Positions 13,576 through 26,869 of a stretch of 64,000 nt of DNA are shown piece after piece. Made by a program: the position numbers and the translations under genes. Position 1 is the first letter of the stretch. Every line of letters starts with the position of its first letter. Source of the stretch: Camelus bactrianus (Eukaryota > Chordata > Mammalia > Artiodactyla > Camelidae). Under the pieces are notes generated by a model, which saw only the letters and a program-made list of their open reading frames with translations, did no database searches and was not told where the DNA came from. The DNA lies in the NCBI RefSeq assembly GCF_048773025.1, contig NC_133566.1, forward strand, positions 12,557,001 through 12,621,000, written 5' to 3'.

Positions 13576-14159
13576 AAAAAGCAGCTCCAGCCTCGAATGA
13601 GGAACAGGCACGGGACGGGGGTGATGGCCTCACACTGCGGCTGAGCTGGGCCGGAGAAGGTTCTGTGTACCTACCATTCCGGGCCAGGGTCACCTTTACT
13701 GGGGAGGCACCCCCCCCCCCGAGTGACAGGGATCGTCTGGGCCTGTGAAAGATTGCCCTGTGCCTGGGAAACTGGATGGAGGAGAGGAAACTGACCAAAC
13801 GGAGGAAGTGGAAAGTGTCTGTGCATCCAGGCATGGTATCTCCCTCTTCATTCCTTCAAGAGTGACCAGGGGAAGTTCACGGGCACAAAGGGACTTGCAC
13901 TTGGCAGTGGACCCTGCATCTTCTCTAATGCTGTTTTCCCCCCTGGTTATCAGATGATGCTGGCGGGGCTCACTTATTTTACTGAGCAGCTGTTTATGCA
14001 TTAAATAGGTATTTATCAAACACCTGCTCTGGCCAGACACTGTGTGATATCATGGAGATGCACTCGTGAGAGAAACATTTAAGTTTCTCTTTAGCAGGGG
14101 ATAGAGTTTCCCTTCTCACCAAATCAACAAACGTGTGTTATCCCACTGCTGTGGGAGGC

Positions 14160-15420
14160 CTGCCCTACTGCCGATGGACCCTTCTATTCACCCAAAACTC
14201 GCTTCCCTCCTGCCCCCATGGTAGCATCCTTCAGACCTTCTGTTTGGCTTGAACACCCATCATGGAACCTCTGGCTATGAGCCCCTGGTCCCCCGTCCTA
14301 GCCACTGAGAAAATGGACAGCATCTGATGTCCATCTCTTTCCCAACTCAAGTGCTCCTGGGATCTCTACCCAGACTCTCCCTCCTTGCTAAGAAGGATGC
14401 CTCTGTGTCTATAGCGAGCCCCTCCATCTGTGTGCTGATCTCTCAACCCCCAGCCCAGGATGCAGTCTTACCTCTTAAAGGTTCTTCCCTGTCTTGCATC
14501 TGTCTCTCTCAACTTCCTCCACCCAGTCTCTACCACGTTCTAGGCTCCCCACCATACCTGAAGCCTTTTGATGTTCGTTTCCTATGACACTGCTTCCCCC
14601 TCCTTTCCCTGCCCACGTTCTTAGAAGAGGGCTCTGCTCCAGCCTTCACACCCCACCCCCGCCGCACCCTGCTCCTTGGACACTCAGGTCTGATTCTGCA
14701 GAACTACTTGGGCTGCGAGTTAAAAGGCAACCGAAAACCTGCCATTCTGTCCTCCACTGGGACCACTTGGCACTGTGACCGCTTCCTTTTTGAAACTCCA
14801 CCGTGGCCTCTGAATCACCTCACTCCCCTCTTGGTCTCCCTCTTGCCACCTTGATGGCTCTTTCGAAGTTTCTTCACCAACTTCTCTCCCCATAAGCTCC
14901 AAATATCTGCCCTCACTTCTTTCTCCAGCGATTCTTACGGATTCCCACGACTCCAACTCAGCAAAGGCTGACAGTCGAGACCCATATCTAGGCGGATCTT
15001 CTTCTCACGCCTCCTAATGTCACCCTACCTGCCAGTCCCTCCAGCTCCTGCGCAACACACACTATGCCCATCCAGCTTGTTCATCACTCACTGACACGGC
15101 CCGACTCAGGCCTTCATCCACTCAGCGGGAATATAGCACTAGCTTCCTAATTATTCTCCATGTTTGTCCTAATCTTACTGTACTCAATTCAGTGTCCTTC
15201 TCAAAAACCAGTGATGGGTCCTTACAATACTGTCCAAATTCATTGCCTAAGAGTCTTCTCTTCGGCTGCATGTCTCTGCTCCAAATCAGCTGTGGGTTTC
15301 GGAGACACTACTGACTTCTTTGAGCTTCTATATCCTTACCTCCCAGTGCTGTTGTGGGAACAGTTGCCCAGGTTGTGCACTGCACAAGTGTGCCCAGTCG
15401 ATGGAGCAGGTGGAAACTGA
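14160..15420 (+). repeat. L2 LINE relic, sense
   Basis: A C/T-rich strand with L2-like phrases, including ttcctttttgaaactccacc, gtgatgggtccttacaatac and the conserved-looking tgtctctgctccaaatcagc. Heavily diverged; limits are approximate and part of it could be another element. Confidence 0.45.
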
Positions 15421-15949
15421 AATCCAACCAAACCAGTTCCCTGGCCTGGGCTGAGCCTGAGTCTGGTCAGAGGAGGGAGCACCTTTCCCTAACTGCACTA
15501 TTCCCAAGTGTACAGTAAGGATCGGGATTTCTTTTTCAGTTCTTTGATATTCTTCCCCCTATCTGACACTCAGACCCAAATATTCTACTTTTCCCAAATA
15601 TGCCATGAACTTGAACATCCCAGTGTGTGTTTCCATCATCTCTGCAGCAGTGTCCACCTGGGGAAAGCCTCGTTCTCCAATGCCCCTTGGCCTGGGGAGG
15701 CTCTGTGCATCCCCCTCAGCTGGGAACGTCCTGTTTTGGTCCCACATCCCGAGCACACATCTATTGAGCACTTTTGTTGCTCTTGTTTGAACTGTGATTT
15801 TGATTAGGAATCTGTCTCCTCCATTTCTGGGTGATCTGATAGCAAGACACAGAGCGGAGCCCACTCATAAGGCTGGTTTGAGCTCAGTACCCCTGGCAAA
15901 CTCAGATCTGGATTTGTAGCTAAGCACTATTGGGTTGCAATTTGTAAAA

Positions 15950-16560
15950 CGAAGGCAGAGGGCAGACCTTAAGGAGGAAACATGTATATCCTGAAGGAGC
16001 CAGATGAAAGAAATATTTTAAAGTAAAACAATAGTATACAATGACCATAGGTAAATTAGAAAAATACAAATAAATAAAAAGAAGAGAAATCAAAATTACT
16101 TCTAATGCCACCACCCAAAGTTGACTATTGTCATCACTTTGCTCTATAACCTTACAAATGTTATTATATGTATAATGATTTACCCCAAATCAGATTATTT
16201 TATTACCTATCTTTCTCACTTAGTTTCATGAGCATTTTCTCATGGTATAAAATATTTTTATAGAATTATTATTTTTAATGTCTGCACAGTTTTCCGCCAA
16301 ATGGTCATACCACTATCTAAACATAGCCCAATTAGGTTGATCTTTATTTTTCTCTTTTATATCACACTGAAGTCAATATCTTTGTAACTAATTATTTGGT
16401 ACAAAATAATTTTTCTCTTAAGAATAAATGCCTAGAAACAGAATTGCTGGGTCAACAGTTAGGTACATTTTGAAACTTTTTGCTATCTGTAACTATTCCA
16501 ACCTAATCATCCCATTTGAGATCAATGATTTGCCGATTTCACCAGCCTCGCCAAAATGGG
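15950..16560 (-). repeat. Ancient L1M 3' region, antisense
   Basis: Contains tgccaccacccaaagttgac, gagcattttctcatggtata and acagaattgctgggtcaaca in the order found in old L1 elements read backwards. Confidence 0.6.
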
Positions 16561-16619
16561 TGTTGTCAGAGCACAGAATTTTAAAGCTGGAAATAATCTA
16601 AGCAATCTGCCCGAGGGTC

Positions 16620-16730
16620 TCATGCCTGTCTACCATTGGAATCAACGGGGGCTGAGGGCAGGGCACTGAGTATTGTTGTAAGCTCTCCAGGTGATTCATC
16701 TGGGAAGCCAGGTTGCAGAAACATAGTCCA
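16620..16730. repeat. hAT-Charlie (MER5/MER20-like) fragment
   Basis: Reads aagctctccaggtgattcat and ccaggttgcagaaac, resembling the 3' half of small non-autonomous hAT elements. Short and diverged. Confidence 0.4.
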
Positions 16731-17529
16731 AACCCCACATTCTAGGTTTGAGGAAACTCAGGGCCAGGGAAGGGACGTAACTTAAATTGACCCAGGAAAG
16801 GAAGATAAACGAAAATGTATCCAAAAGATAAAGGAGAAGAAAATGATGCATTTAGGTGGAAAATTAAGTACATTTCCAACTAGTTGCTGACAGAGAACTG
16901 ACAGTCCCTAGGTATTTATATTTATTTATATTTGAAATCTCATTCTAAGTCTGCAGACGATTTAAGAACACAGAGTGGACGGAATGATCATTTTTCTTCC
17001 ATCCCATGGAGAAGTCACTCTTAGCAAATCAATTCATGACCACTTGTTCATCTTAAAACTTGTATTTTTTTAAGCCTATCCTTACAAGAAAAGGGGAAAA
17101 GGGATACGGGTTCCCACAGATGAACTTCACATGAGTGGGGAATGAAAGACACAAAAACCCACTTTTAAATGAAACGCAGCTCTGATAGTACATGTTAAGC
17201 AACTATTTCCTTGTGGGAAAAGGAAAAAGTGTGCTTGCAAATTAAAACACTCCCCAATAGCAGCAAAATACTGTGTTTGTTCAGCACGTAGAGAAGAATA
17301 ACCGTGCATATGTGTGTGGTGGGTGGGGGAGCCGTGGAGAAGATGAGGAGGAGGGTGAAAAAACTAAGAAATTACACCTTAGATATAATGTCTTGTAGAG
17401 ACCAGCCGAATCAGCGATTGCGACCCAGGGTGGCTTTAAGTTACCACTTTACAAGAAAAAGTGATTGTGGCACCTTTTTTTTCTGAGAAAGGAAATGTTC
17501 TAAGAAAGGAGACAAAAGGGGTTTTTTCA

Positions 17530-17565
<36 letters not shown>

Positions 17566-18064
17566 TTGCTTTGTTATTTACTGCTTTCAGGAGATAACAC
17601 ACCACTTGTGGTTTTGAAAGTCTGAATTGCATGTCACTAAATCCATCTTACCAGTCCCACTGGTGAAATGAAGAGTTATTTCTTTTGTGCTCATCAACCA
17701 ATGAGCAGCTCTGTAAGTGCAAACCCTTCACTGCCGAGAGCTGCCCAGATGGGGCCTCGGATCCCAAAGGGCTCAGTGCACAGAAGGGGCAGGGAGAGCA
17801 GATTCACTTTCACAGAGCAGCTCACGCCCCAGGTAAGCGTCTCCCTTCACTTCCCCTTCCTACAGGAGACAATCAAAGACCAGCAATGTTCCTGGAAGCC
17901 ATCCTGCCAGCTGGTACAATGAGACCAAAGACAAGTCAATAGAGGTTGGAGAAACCAGAGCAGCTTCGTTCAGGAGATGCCCTCATCCCATTCCAGGGCG
18001 GTTATGCTAAACATTCTGGTTATGCTAAACCTTCTGGTTTATTCTGCCTGATTTCCACAGGGCA

Positions 18065-18345
18065 CATCAGAATCCTCAGGTGACCACACCTGGAGGAAAA
18101 TCCCCAGGTGGCTCTGGGGATTTTGCAACCTCAGTGCGATTGACATTTGGGCTGGTAATTCCTGAGCATCCTGGTTGGGGGCGCTGCCCTGTACATTGTA
18201 GGATGTTCGGCAATGTTCCTGACCTGTACTCACTTGATACCAGGAGCCACCCAAATCCTTCCAGTGATGACGAGGAAAAATGTCTCCAGATGTTACCAGA
18301 TGTCCCCTGGGGCAAATCCCCTCTCCTCAGGTTGAGAACCATATT
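18065..18345. repeat. hAT-type non-autonomous DNA transposon
   Basis: Contains cattgtaggatgttcggcaa, aaaatgtctccagatgttac and cagatgtcccctggggcaaa, ending ggttgagaaccat. The latter is the GAGAACCACTG-type terminal repeat of Charlie-related elements. Exact family not assigned. Confidence 0.55.
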
Positions 18346-18469
18346 CTAGCAGAAGCTCTATGCTGGGGGACAGCATGCACAGGCAGGTGAGGGACGCATC
18401 AGAGATGGGGACCGAGCAGAGGCACAGACTGGAGAAAGGAACAGATTGTCTGTGGCATCGTGGGGCCGG

Positions 18470-18690
18470 ACTGGTGCTGATGATAAAAACAGCCGCAGCG
18501 ACAGTGTGAGAGCCTGCAGTGTCCCGGGCTCTTGTTTTTATCCCAAAACACGGCCACAGGTGGGCACTATTACATCTCACCTATCAGAAAGCGAAGGCCA
18601 AGCAGTATCCCTCAGGTCGCCCAGATACCATGTCCCTGGGTTGGGATCTGAACCCAAGTCACCCATGCTCTGTCCGTGGCTACCACAAGG
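18470..18690 (-). repeat. MIR SINE, antisense
   Basis: Reads gtgggcactattacatctca, then ggtcgcccagata and tctgaacccaagtcacccat, a diverged reverse MIR core and head. Confidence 0.55.
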
Positions 18691-19599
18691 TCTAGAACTA
18701 ATGATGACTGTGGAATTTGAAACAAAACAGGGTACAATGGGGTCACATTAGAAAGAACCCAGATTACCAGCATAAGGAGCTGTCTTTTTAAAATGCAAGT
18801 GACACTCTTCTTACTCATTTTGGACACTTTTTCACAGGCAATGGATAGTAGCTTTGCACAAGAATGTAAATTTTAGAAAAAGAGTATCAGGGATAATTAA
18901 GAAAGCACAGACAAGGTTAAAGGAGCAGAAAATGACAGCAAAGCAGCCAGTTGTGGTCCAGTTAGAAGCTTAAAGGCATAAACATGAAGTTTTGTTCGTG
19001 GTCTCTACATAAAAGAAAGAAATCGAAATTCGGGGAATATTTATTTATTTCTTATGTAATGAGCGGCCCGGCCAGAGGTCTGTATTACATATAAGGCTGT
19101 ATGTTAATTCGATCTTAATAAAACTGATAGGGCAAAGACTTAAAAATCAAAACTTAAATATTAGTCAGAAGACTGTCACATATCAAACTTCAGGGAAGCA
19201 GCCAAACCTGTATTGGGGGGGCAATTCTTTATTTCTTAAAGATAAAGTACTTGAATTAAGTTATTAAGAACTTATCCTGAGAAGTTCAGGGGGAAAAAAT
19301 CAATAGTCACAAATAAATTTGAAAAAGAAAGGTAGAAAGACTTACAGATTTAAAAAAAGAGAAATTAATTGACTAAGAGAAAATGTTTGCATTGATAAAT
19401 TCAAGCTGTGTGAGGGGTAGAAGGTGAGATGGATGTCTGCCTCCTCAGAAGGCAGGAGGGAAAAAAATGAAAGCAAAAGAACAAAGTTAGAGCCGAAACA
19501 AAGATCGACAGTGTGTGTACATTTAGGACAGAAGTGCTTTTAGAAAGATTATCTTTTGTCTCTCTAGGATGATCAATTCTAAAATTTTGATGAGTCCAC

Positions 19600-20455
19600 A
19601 ATTTCTAGATAATTGTAAATTAGCAAAACAGACTAAAGAAAAAATGTTAAAACCAAATTGATTAATAAATGTGATCGAAATAACAAACACACTGTAAGAA
19701 TCACCACCAAAGTGACGCTGTACTCAAGACAGTTTGATGGACAAGGTATACAAACCTATCAGGCAGAAACAGTTACCAGCCTGTGTCAACACTTCCAGAG
19801 CCAATGAAAGATGGAAAGTTTCACAATTCATGTTACAAAACCAGCAAAATTTCCATGGCACAGAGTTTTAAAAAGTAAAGATGAAATTCACTTGCAAATA
19901 TAAATGAAAATTCCAAACAAAATTTGATAAAGGTAACACATTACCAAATAAGATTACACTGGGTATTCAGGATTGCAAAAAAAATGGTTTAATACAAAGA
20001 TATGTATTAGTATGTTTAATCACATCAAAAAGCCAGGGGAGAAAGGGCCCATCTTAATGTGCCAAAGACTTGATAAAATTCAAGCACCTTCTGATACAAA
20101 TTTTTAGTGACTAGGCCTGAAAGTTTAATTTAAAACAATTTGAATCTAAAATGGGTTTTAAAATTTTAACAATAGTCAATATCATAGCTAAAGGTAAAAC
20201 ACAAGAGACATATCTACTCTCATTTCTATTAATAAACAAAATTCTAGACATTCTAACAATTAGGCAAGAAAAAGAAACAAGCACCATAAATAATGGAAAG
20301 AGAAAAAGTCTATTACTATTTTCAGTCACAATCATCTATGAAGGAAAAATAATTGAATCTGCCAAAAAAGATTAAAACTAATAGCCACTGACCAGTTATA
20401 CAGTAAAAATACAGAAATCAACAGTATCGCTTTAGTCCAGAATTAACTGTTAGAA
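19600..20455 (+). repeat. Old L1 ORF2 fragment, sense
   Basis: The stretch caattaggcaagaaaaagaa (20255) with the surrounding text matches the reverse-transcriptase region of ORF2. The upstream AT-rich stretch reads like earlier ORF2. Many stops; not functional. May begin nearer 18860. Confidence 0.5.
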
Positions 20456-20479
20456 AAAAGTGGGGGAGAAAAATTGGGG

Positions 20480-20710
20480 TATCAATTGGGAGTTGCAGAT
20501 TTGCAGATACTAGCTACTATATATAAAATAGATAAGCAACAAGTTTCTACCGTACAGCACAGGGACCTATATTCAGTATGTTGTAGTAAACTAATGAAAA
20601 AGAATATGAAAAGGAGTATGTGCATGTGCAGGTAAGACTCAAACATGATGCTGGGCATCAGAAATTGACACCGCATTGTAAACTGACTCTACTTCAATTA
20701 AAAGAAAAAG
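20480..20710 (+). mobile_element. Artiodactyl-type L1 3' UTR, sense
   Basis: Shows gtacagcacagggacctata, a run ending cgcattgtaaactgactcta and ttcaattaaaag, the 3' terminus of the L1 family seen also at 13.4, 36.1 and 52.4 kb. Confidence 0.75.
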
Positions 20711-21984
20711 TTAGGGTTGGGGGGAGAGTCTAGTAACAGTCCCAATAATGGCAACAAGAAAATGGGTTTTATTACAAGGGATGTGTGGAGTTGTTTGTCA
20801 GTCAGATTTCAGTATTTTGTTTGAAAACAGGAATAAAGATACTGAAAATACAGCCTTTCTTAAAAGTCTTTATAAGTAGTCCCTCTGTTGAGATCTCTAA
20901 GGCAGAACAGCTCCCTACCTTGGCCTTGGCTAAATTTTCTTATTTTCTTCTTCAAAATACTCTGTGATCCCTGCCTGTGGTGCTTATTTCCAGCGGCAGT
21001 GACCTCTCTGATCTTCAGCGGTTTCCCTTTGAACTCCCCCAACGGGTACCTTAGGGCTCCTCTTTCTCCTCTGCAATATTTGCTTGTTGGTGTTATTTTT
21101 GTTTGTTTTCCTTATTTTTGTAAAGGAAGGCATCTGATTAGTGAGCCCAGGCAAGAGAGTAAATATAGATAAACTCTTTTGTTCCGGGAACAGCTTGGAG
21201 TAAACAGACTTGCCTTTTCACGTGTGAATTCACACATGGTAATAGTGGTGAGGTGGTGAGTGAATCAGGGCTTCCTGGCCAGAAGAAACAAGGGCATATC
21301 ATCAGCAGAATTTGTTTTGTTTTAATTTTCTGCAGTCTATCCTGTGCATGGTAGGCAGCAACACCAGAGACAGAGAGAAAAGAAAGAAAGAGACAGACAG
21401 AGAGAGAGAAGGAAGGGAAAATTCATCACGCACCACTAATTCTAGCTCACGGTTCCAGCTAAAACAAAAGGCACAATTCAGACAGCTGTTCTAGAAAGCC
21501 ACTCCCTCAAACAACCAGAGCAAAACCCAAGGCACGAAGTCACCACCATAATCAGAATCTGATTCATTTTGGCAACGCATTGCTGCCTAATGCCTTATCT
21601 AAATCCATCCACGCAGCGTGATATAAGTAACCTCTACATCAATCATTGGAAGAAAAGAGAAAAAGAAAGATGCTTCTCCCTACATTTTACTAGGTAGCTA
21701 GCCAGCTATGTGGGAAGCCAGGTCTACTTGAGATCCAGGATCAAAAACCACCTAAGTCAATAAGGAGAGTTATCTGGGACGTAGAATCAAAGGCATCTGG
21801 TGGTGCTCAGTGACACGCTGTTCCCCAAAGTGTAAGCCTAGAATGGCATGTGACAATCAAAGGATCTTGCATTAGAGCTAGGGGAGAATGAGATGATGAT
21901 AATCTCACAACAAAGAGATTTTGTTTTGTTTCATCCACGGAGCACAGGAACGCAAGGGCCACACGCAGTCGGATCGATTTCACG

Positions 21985-22140
21985 TTCTAAATTGTGGTGA
22001 AATGTACATGACCTGATTTTTACCATTTTTAAGTGTACCATTCTGTGGCACCAAGTACACTGACACTGTTGTGCAGCCATCACCCCCATCCGTCCTCAGA
22101 ACTTGTTCACCTTCCGTAGCTGAAACTCAGTATCCATTCA
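21985..22140. repeat. Ancient L1M-type 3' fragment
   Basis: Reads taccatttttaagtgtacca, tgttgtgcagccatcacccc and agctgaaactcagtatccat; the same segment as 10775-10985. Confidence 0.6.
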
Positions 22141-22379
22141 AGTTGGTCTAATTGTAGCACATTTCATACATGTAAAAAAAAAAATACAGAGAATGATACA
22201 ATCAGCATATATGCAGCGACCACACAGCATCCCCAGATTAGAGTTTGTAACATTTGCTTCAGACCGCCTCCTCCTTCTCCTTTTCTTCTTTTTTAAGAAA
22301 TGAAAGACTTATGGATACAACTAGGCACCTGATGTGGCCCACCCCGCCCATGTCACTGTCTTCTTCCCTTAGGGCAGCC

Positions 22380-23160
22380 GCTGCGTTCACAACTTCATAA
22401 CAACAGTGCATATCCATAAATAATACACAGTGCTGTTTTGTACATTATTATATTTTTACTCCCTATCGCTAATATTGTGCGTCATCTTATGAAACTTCCC
22501 ATCAACATTGCTTTGAAGTTTTCCCCTGTTAATACATGTACCTCAAATTCATTTTTTAAAAGGTGAGTAATAGTCGATCCATACCACAGCTTAAACGTTC
22601 TTCTATCCAATAGTATATTTAGTTTCCAAACTTTCTCTCTTACAAACAGTGCATCAATAAGTCTTCTTACACACGTGTCTGTGCTCACGTACGTGGGGAT
22701 TTCTTTAGGCTATACCTAGGATGGCTCTGAGTATCGTCCACTTTGCTGCTGTTGCCAAATGCTCTCCGCAGCCATCTGACCAGTTTGCAGTATCGTCAGC
22801 AGTGGAGGAGCGCTCCCTTCACGGCAGCATCTTGCCAACATTGTCAGAGTCTTTGCGTTTTGCTAATCTGATGGGTATAAAACAATATATCGCACTTCCC
22901 TCCATGCTGGCGACACCGAGTTTCCCTATGTGTCTGGGCCATTTGGTTTCCTGTCCTGTTTTGGTTTTCCGGTTTATATATCATTTGCCCATTTTTCTAT
23001 TTGTTTTTTCTCTTTGAAATTTATAAGTTCTTTTCATATTTCAGATATTTTTCCTCTGTTATTGTGCGTGAGAATCTTCTTTATTTTAAGAAAGTTAAAT
23101 TTATCAAGATGTCTCATTTAGAAATCTTCCTCCTGATCCAATTTTTTTTAATATAAAAAT
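22380..23160 (-). repeat. Ancient L1M 3' region, antisense
   Basis: Contains acaaacagtgcatcaataag, gctatacctaggatgg, tttgctaatctgatgggtat and tttgcccatttttctatttg in the order of old L1 3' ends read backwards. Confidence 0.6.
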
Positions 23161-23399
23161 AGGACTTTGGGGAGTTTTTTATGAAAATCCACTTTTCTTT
23201 TGATGATTTTGCAAGGAGGGATAACACCTCTTATTGAGGGTCCTCTGCCGTTTGGTTACATACACTAAATCTAACTTGGAGTGCACTGCGGTGTAGACAC
23301 ATTGTCCCCCTGGTGCAGGTGAGGAAACCAGGGCTCAGTTCTGATAAACAATTTGTCCGAGGTCACGAGGCTGCTGAGCCATGACCCCAAAGGCAGTTC

Positions 23400-25187
23400 T
23401 GCGGCTCTGAGTTTCCGTAATTTGAAAGTCGGGCACTTGTCATTCAAGAGCTTTGTCTCTCCCACTTGCTCTCTTAAGAGCTCTCTCCCATTAAAGCCGG
23501 CTCCAACCCAGGTCAGGACTACTCCAAATCTGGCTCTGCCTCCCCCAGCCTTTGCTCCACCCTTTCCACCTCCTTTCTTTCCCGGACACTGACTCACAGG
23601 GGTGCAGGGTCAGAGCTGGGCGAACAGAGGGGAGTGGAGGCTGCCTCTAGCATCACGGCTCCCTGGCCAATGCTGGGAAGAGCACCAGATCGGGGCCCTA
23701 ACTCTGGTCGCGGTGTGCCGGCCGTGTCACCTGAAGCCTTCCGTCTTCCTTGTCTGAAGAGCTGAAAAAGGAATCTGAGCAGGAATTTTCCTCTCGGCCC
23801 TGATTTTCAGTTGAGCCTGAGACTGAGGAGAGAACGTGCTTGGTTCCCCAGAACCTAGGTGCACGCAGCTCCAGCCACAGGCAACCAAGAGGGAAGGATG
23901 CTACAGAGGAGCTGGTCCTACCGCCCCACCCCACGACCAGCACCCCCCCCACCCCCACCCCCGCAGACAACCATTCTGTGTCTAAAGAGAAGTCATGGGT
24001 CCCTTTGGTAGGAGTGTTTGGTTCATGAAAAGAACCTATTTCTTTTCCACTCTCCTGGAGGGGGTGACCCCAAGAGAGTTGTTCCTAAAACCTGGAGTGC
24101 CAGCAAGGAAGAGGGACTGGGTTTCAATTCCTGCTACATGTCCACTTGGCTGGTGGATTTACTGAACGGCCCCTGTGCCTCTGAACTAGATAAGAGTCAA
24201 TTTAAGAAGAGGTGGCTTGGTGGGCACTGCCAAGTGGAGCAGGAAATGGACGTGCTCCCACCCCCGCGTGTGCACACGCCACCAGGGCTTCCGGCTCCCA
24301 AGCAGTGGGAAGATGGACCCCGAGTGTGCCTGCGGACCTAAGGGTGGACCACGGCAGGAAGCGGAGGGGGCAGCTGCCGGCACGAAGAGCACAAACATCT
24401 AGGTGTGTGGTGGGAGGCCCCCACATCTCTCCCGCCTGGAAGGGTAGCCAGGTGTGAACTCCCCACCGGTAGGACGTGAAGGTTCACCATCCATCACCTC
24501 AGTCCTGTGGGCAGCGAACTAGGGCAGCAGCTGAGATGCCCCTGGGAGGGGCTGCCCCCAGCTGCCGCCAGGAATATGGACACCTCTCACCGCGCCAGCT
24601 CCTTCACTCCAACCACCAGAGGCTTAGCTCCCATCTCCCCCCAGAGGGGACGAGGAGGAGAAAAGCTCTGAATCAAACGATGAAGTCATAACCTGGACCA
24701 GAGGCGCATCCTCTAAACCCCAAAAGACACTTCAAAGCACCAAAGTGACTACAAAGCTCTAAAGTCTAACCAAATTATCATTAAAGGAGCGGGTGGGAAA
24801 GAGGGCTCAGTGCTGGGGGAAACCGTGCTTGTACCGCACTCATGAGCTCAGTTACCAGGGGACACCTGTCTCCCACCTGCTGCTACAGTCGTAGAGAGTG
24901 GTCGGGATGACAAGGTGAGATTTCCTTGTGCACTTTTCCTTCCTCGGTGGGACATCTCTAGAAGAGTCACCAACAAAAACGCTTACCCGTCCAGTGGTGT
25001 AAGAAGCCCAAGGCTGTGAGTTGTGTTTCTAAAGGATCATATTCTGTGTTTCTGAAGCAAGAGGGAGGAATGTAGAAACAGCGCGCGAGTCTGTCTCCAA
25101 CGTGAATTGTCAGCATCGATTTTTATTGCTCTATGTCAAACCTAGGTTACAATTCTTTACAAAGCCTTTGAAATCGAAGACAAATGC
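23400..25187. other. Intergenic, G+C-richer, nothing recognised
   Basis: A diverged reverse MIR may sit just before it (23255-23400). The rest has purine- and C-rich tracts but no exon I can support. Confidence 0.45.
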
Positions 25188-25207
25188 CAGGGCGCCCCCT
25201 GCAGGGC
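25188..25207 (-). promoter_or_regulatory. CTCF-like motif
   Basis: On the minus strand the segment reads gccctgcagggggcgccctg, a close match to the CTCF core (CCNNNAGGGGGCGC). Not within a recognised repeat. Motif only; binding is not shown. Confidence 0.5.
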
Positions 25208-25302
25208 ACTTGGAGCAGTAGCGGGCGCCTCGTGGGCGGCCTGCGATGTCACTGGCTTTATGGGTCTAGGGTGTGCCTGCTGGTGGTTTGCAGGGTTTCT
25301 TT

Positions 25303-25545
25303 TCTTTTCTTTTCTTTTTAATTTATTGAAGTGTAGTTGATTTACAATGTTACTTCCAGGTGTACAGCAAATTCAGTTACAAATATACTCACATATATAA
25401 TTTTTGTTTTCAGATTCTTTTCCATTATATACTAAAACAAGGAATTTGATATAGTTCCCTGTGCTCTACAGTAGGTCCTTGTTGTTTATCTATTTTATAT
25501 ACAGTAGTGTGTGTTCAAACCTTTGGTTTGGAAGGTGAAGGATGG
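25303..25545 (-). mobile_element. L1 3' end, antisense
   Basis: A CTTTT-rich tail precedes ttattgaagtgtagttgatt, ccaggtgtacagcaaattca and gttccctgtgctctacagta, the reverse of the young artiodactyl L1 3' UTR. Confidence 0.85.
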
Positions 25546-25550
25546 AGCAG

Positions 25551-25552
<2 letters not shown>

Positions 25553-25603
<51 letters not shown>
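25553..25603 (+). repeat. (GT)n microsatellite
   Basis: About 25 perfect GT units directly following the antisense L1 fragment. Long and uninterrupted, so likely polymorphic. Confidence 0.97.
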
Positions 25604-25604
<1 letters not shown>

Positions 25605-26129
25605 TGGGGGCTTCCAGGAACCCAGGCAAAGCACACGTTCTGGATTCTCTGGTTCAGACCACACCCCAAGAAGCAGGGCAGAGACAGTGCTGGGAGGGGC
25701 TCCTGCCCGATGCTGGGCTACCCTGAGTCTCCTGGGGGCCACACTGGGCAAAGTCCCCCAGGGAGACCAGCACTGCAGCTGTGGAACCGAAATCGGCCAC
25801 AGTCTCAGACTACAGACACAAATAAAATTGGGTCAGATCATCCCGATTGCTTGGAAGCCATCGTGCAGATTCTCAACTCAAACGTGGACAAGAGGAACCA
25901 CAAGCCAATCTCACCAGTGCCCCGTGCCCCACGTTCCCACTGCTGATCATCTCCTTCGAAACATACAAAAAAGTACAAAACAAGAAATTCTCCATTTCTA
26001 TTACCAAAATAGGAGCATAAGCTTGTAATTCTCCACTGGGACACCTTAGAATAAACACTGCATGCTCTGGCATCTTCAACCAACATGATCTGAGTCACAG
26101 CCACAAGCTTTCTGGAGGGAAATTTGGAG

Positions 26130-26524
26130 AGATGTATCAGATGTCTTAACCTGGAAATCCTATTTCCAGTAATTTATCCAAGGCAAATTGTCAGATGAAT
26201 GCACCACATTTGCCAAAGTGCACCTTCACAAAGCAAGGATTCGTTAAAAAAAAAGGGGGGGGGATAATACATCTATCCAGTGGAATGCTATGCAGCTGTT
26301 AAAAATAGTGGTGGTGACTATAGTTGACAATCCTGCACTGTGCATTTGAAAGTTGCTAACAAAGTAGGTCTTAAAAGTTCTCATCACAAGAAAAAAAAAG
26401 TAGAAAATGGTAACTACATATGATGAGAGATGATCACTTTACAATATATACAAATTTTAAATCATTATGCTGCATACCTGAAAATAATATAATGTTATCT
26501 GCCAATTATAGCTCAATAAAAAAG
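26130..26524 (+). repeat. L1MA-type 3' end, sense
   Basis: Contains ccagtggaatgctatgcagc, atttgaaagttgctaacaaa, ttaaaagttctcatcacaag and ends with atagctcaataaaaaag. Confidence 0.7.
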
Positions 26525-26869
26525 ATATAGTTCTATGCTTATTGGCTTGTAATCATGTCCATGATATGTTGATAGATCAGTATTTTATTGGGGAACAATT
26601 AGGCTTGTATTACAAGATCAACTCTATGTAAATATTCATGTATACACCAAAAGGCTAGTAAATACTGTTTTTAATAATTTCATGTGTTTATGAATTTGCC
26701 CAGTGAGCAAATAATCAGGAAAAGAAAAGGCTGCTTATTTTGAAAACAAAACAAAAACAAAAAGGAAATCAAATGTCTTTTTCCCTTGCTAGAAGGGGAA
26801 AGTGTCTTTCTTTCACAGACAGTCTTGCTCAAGTGTCTGAGAGTTAGCTGGGATTGTTTTTTAAGCTTC

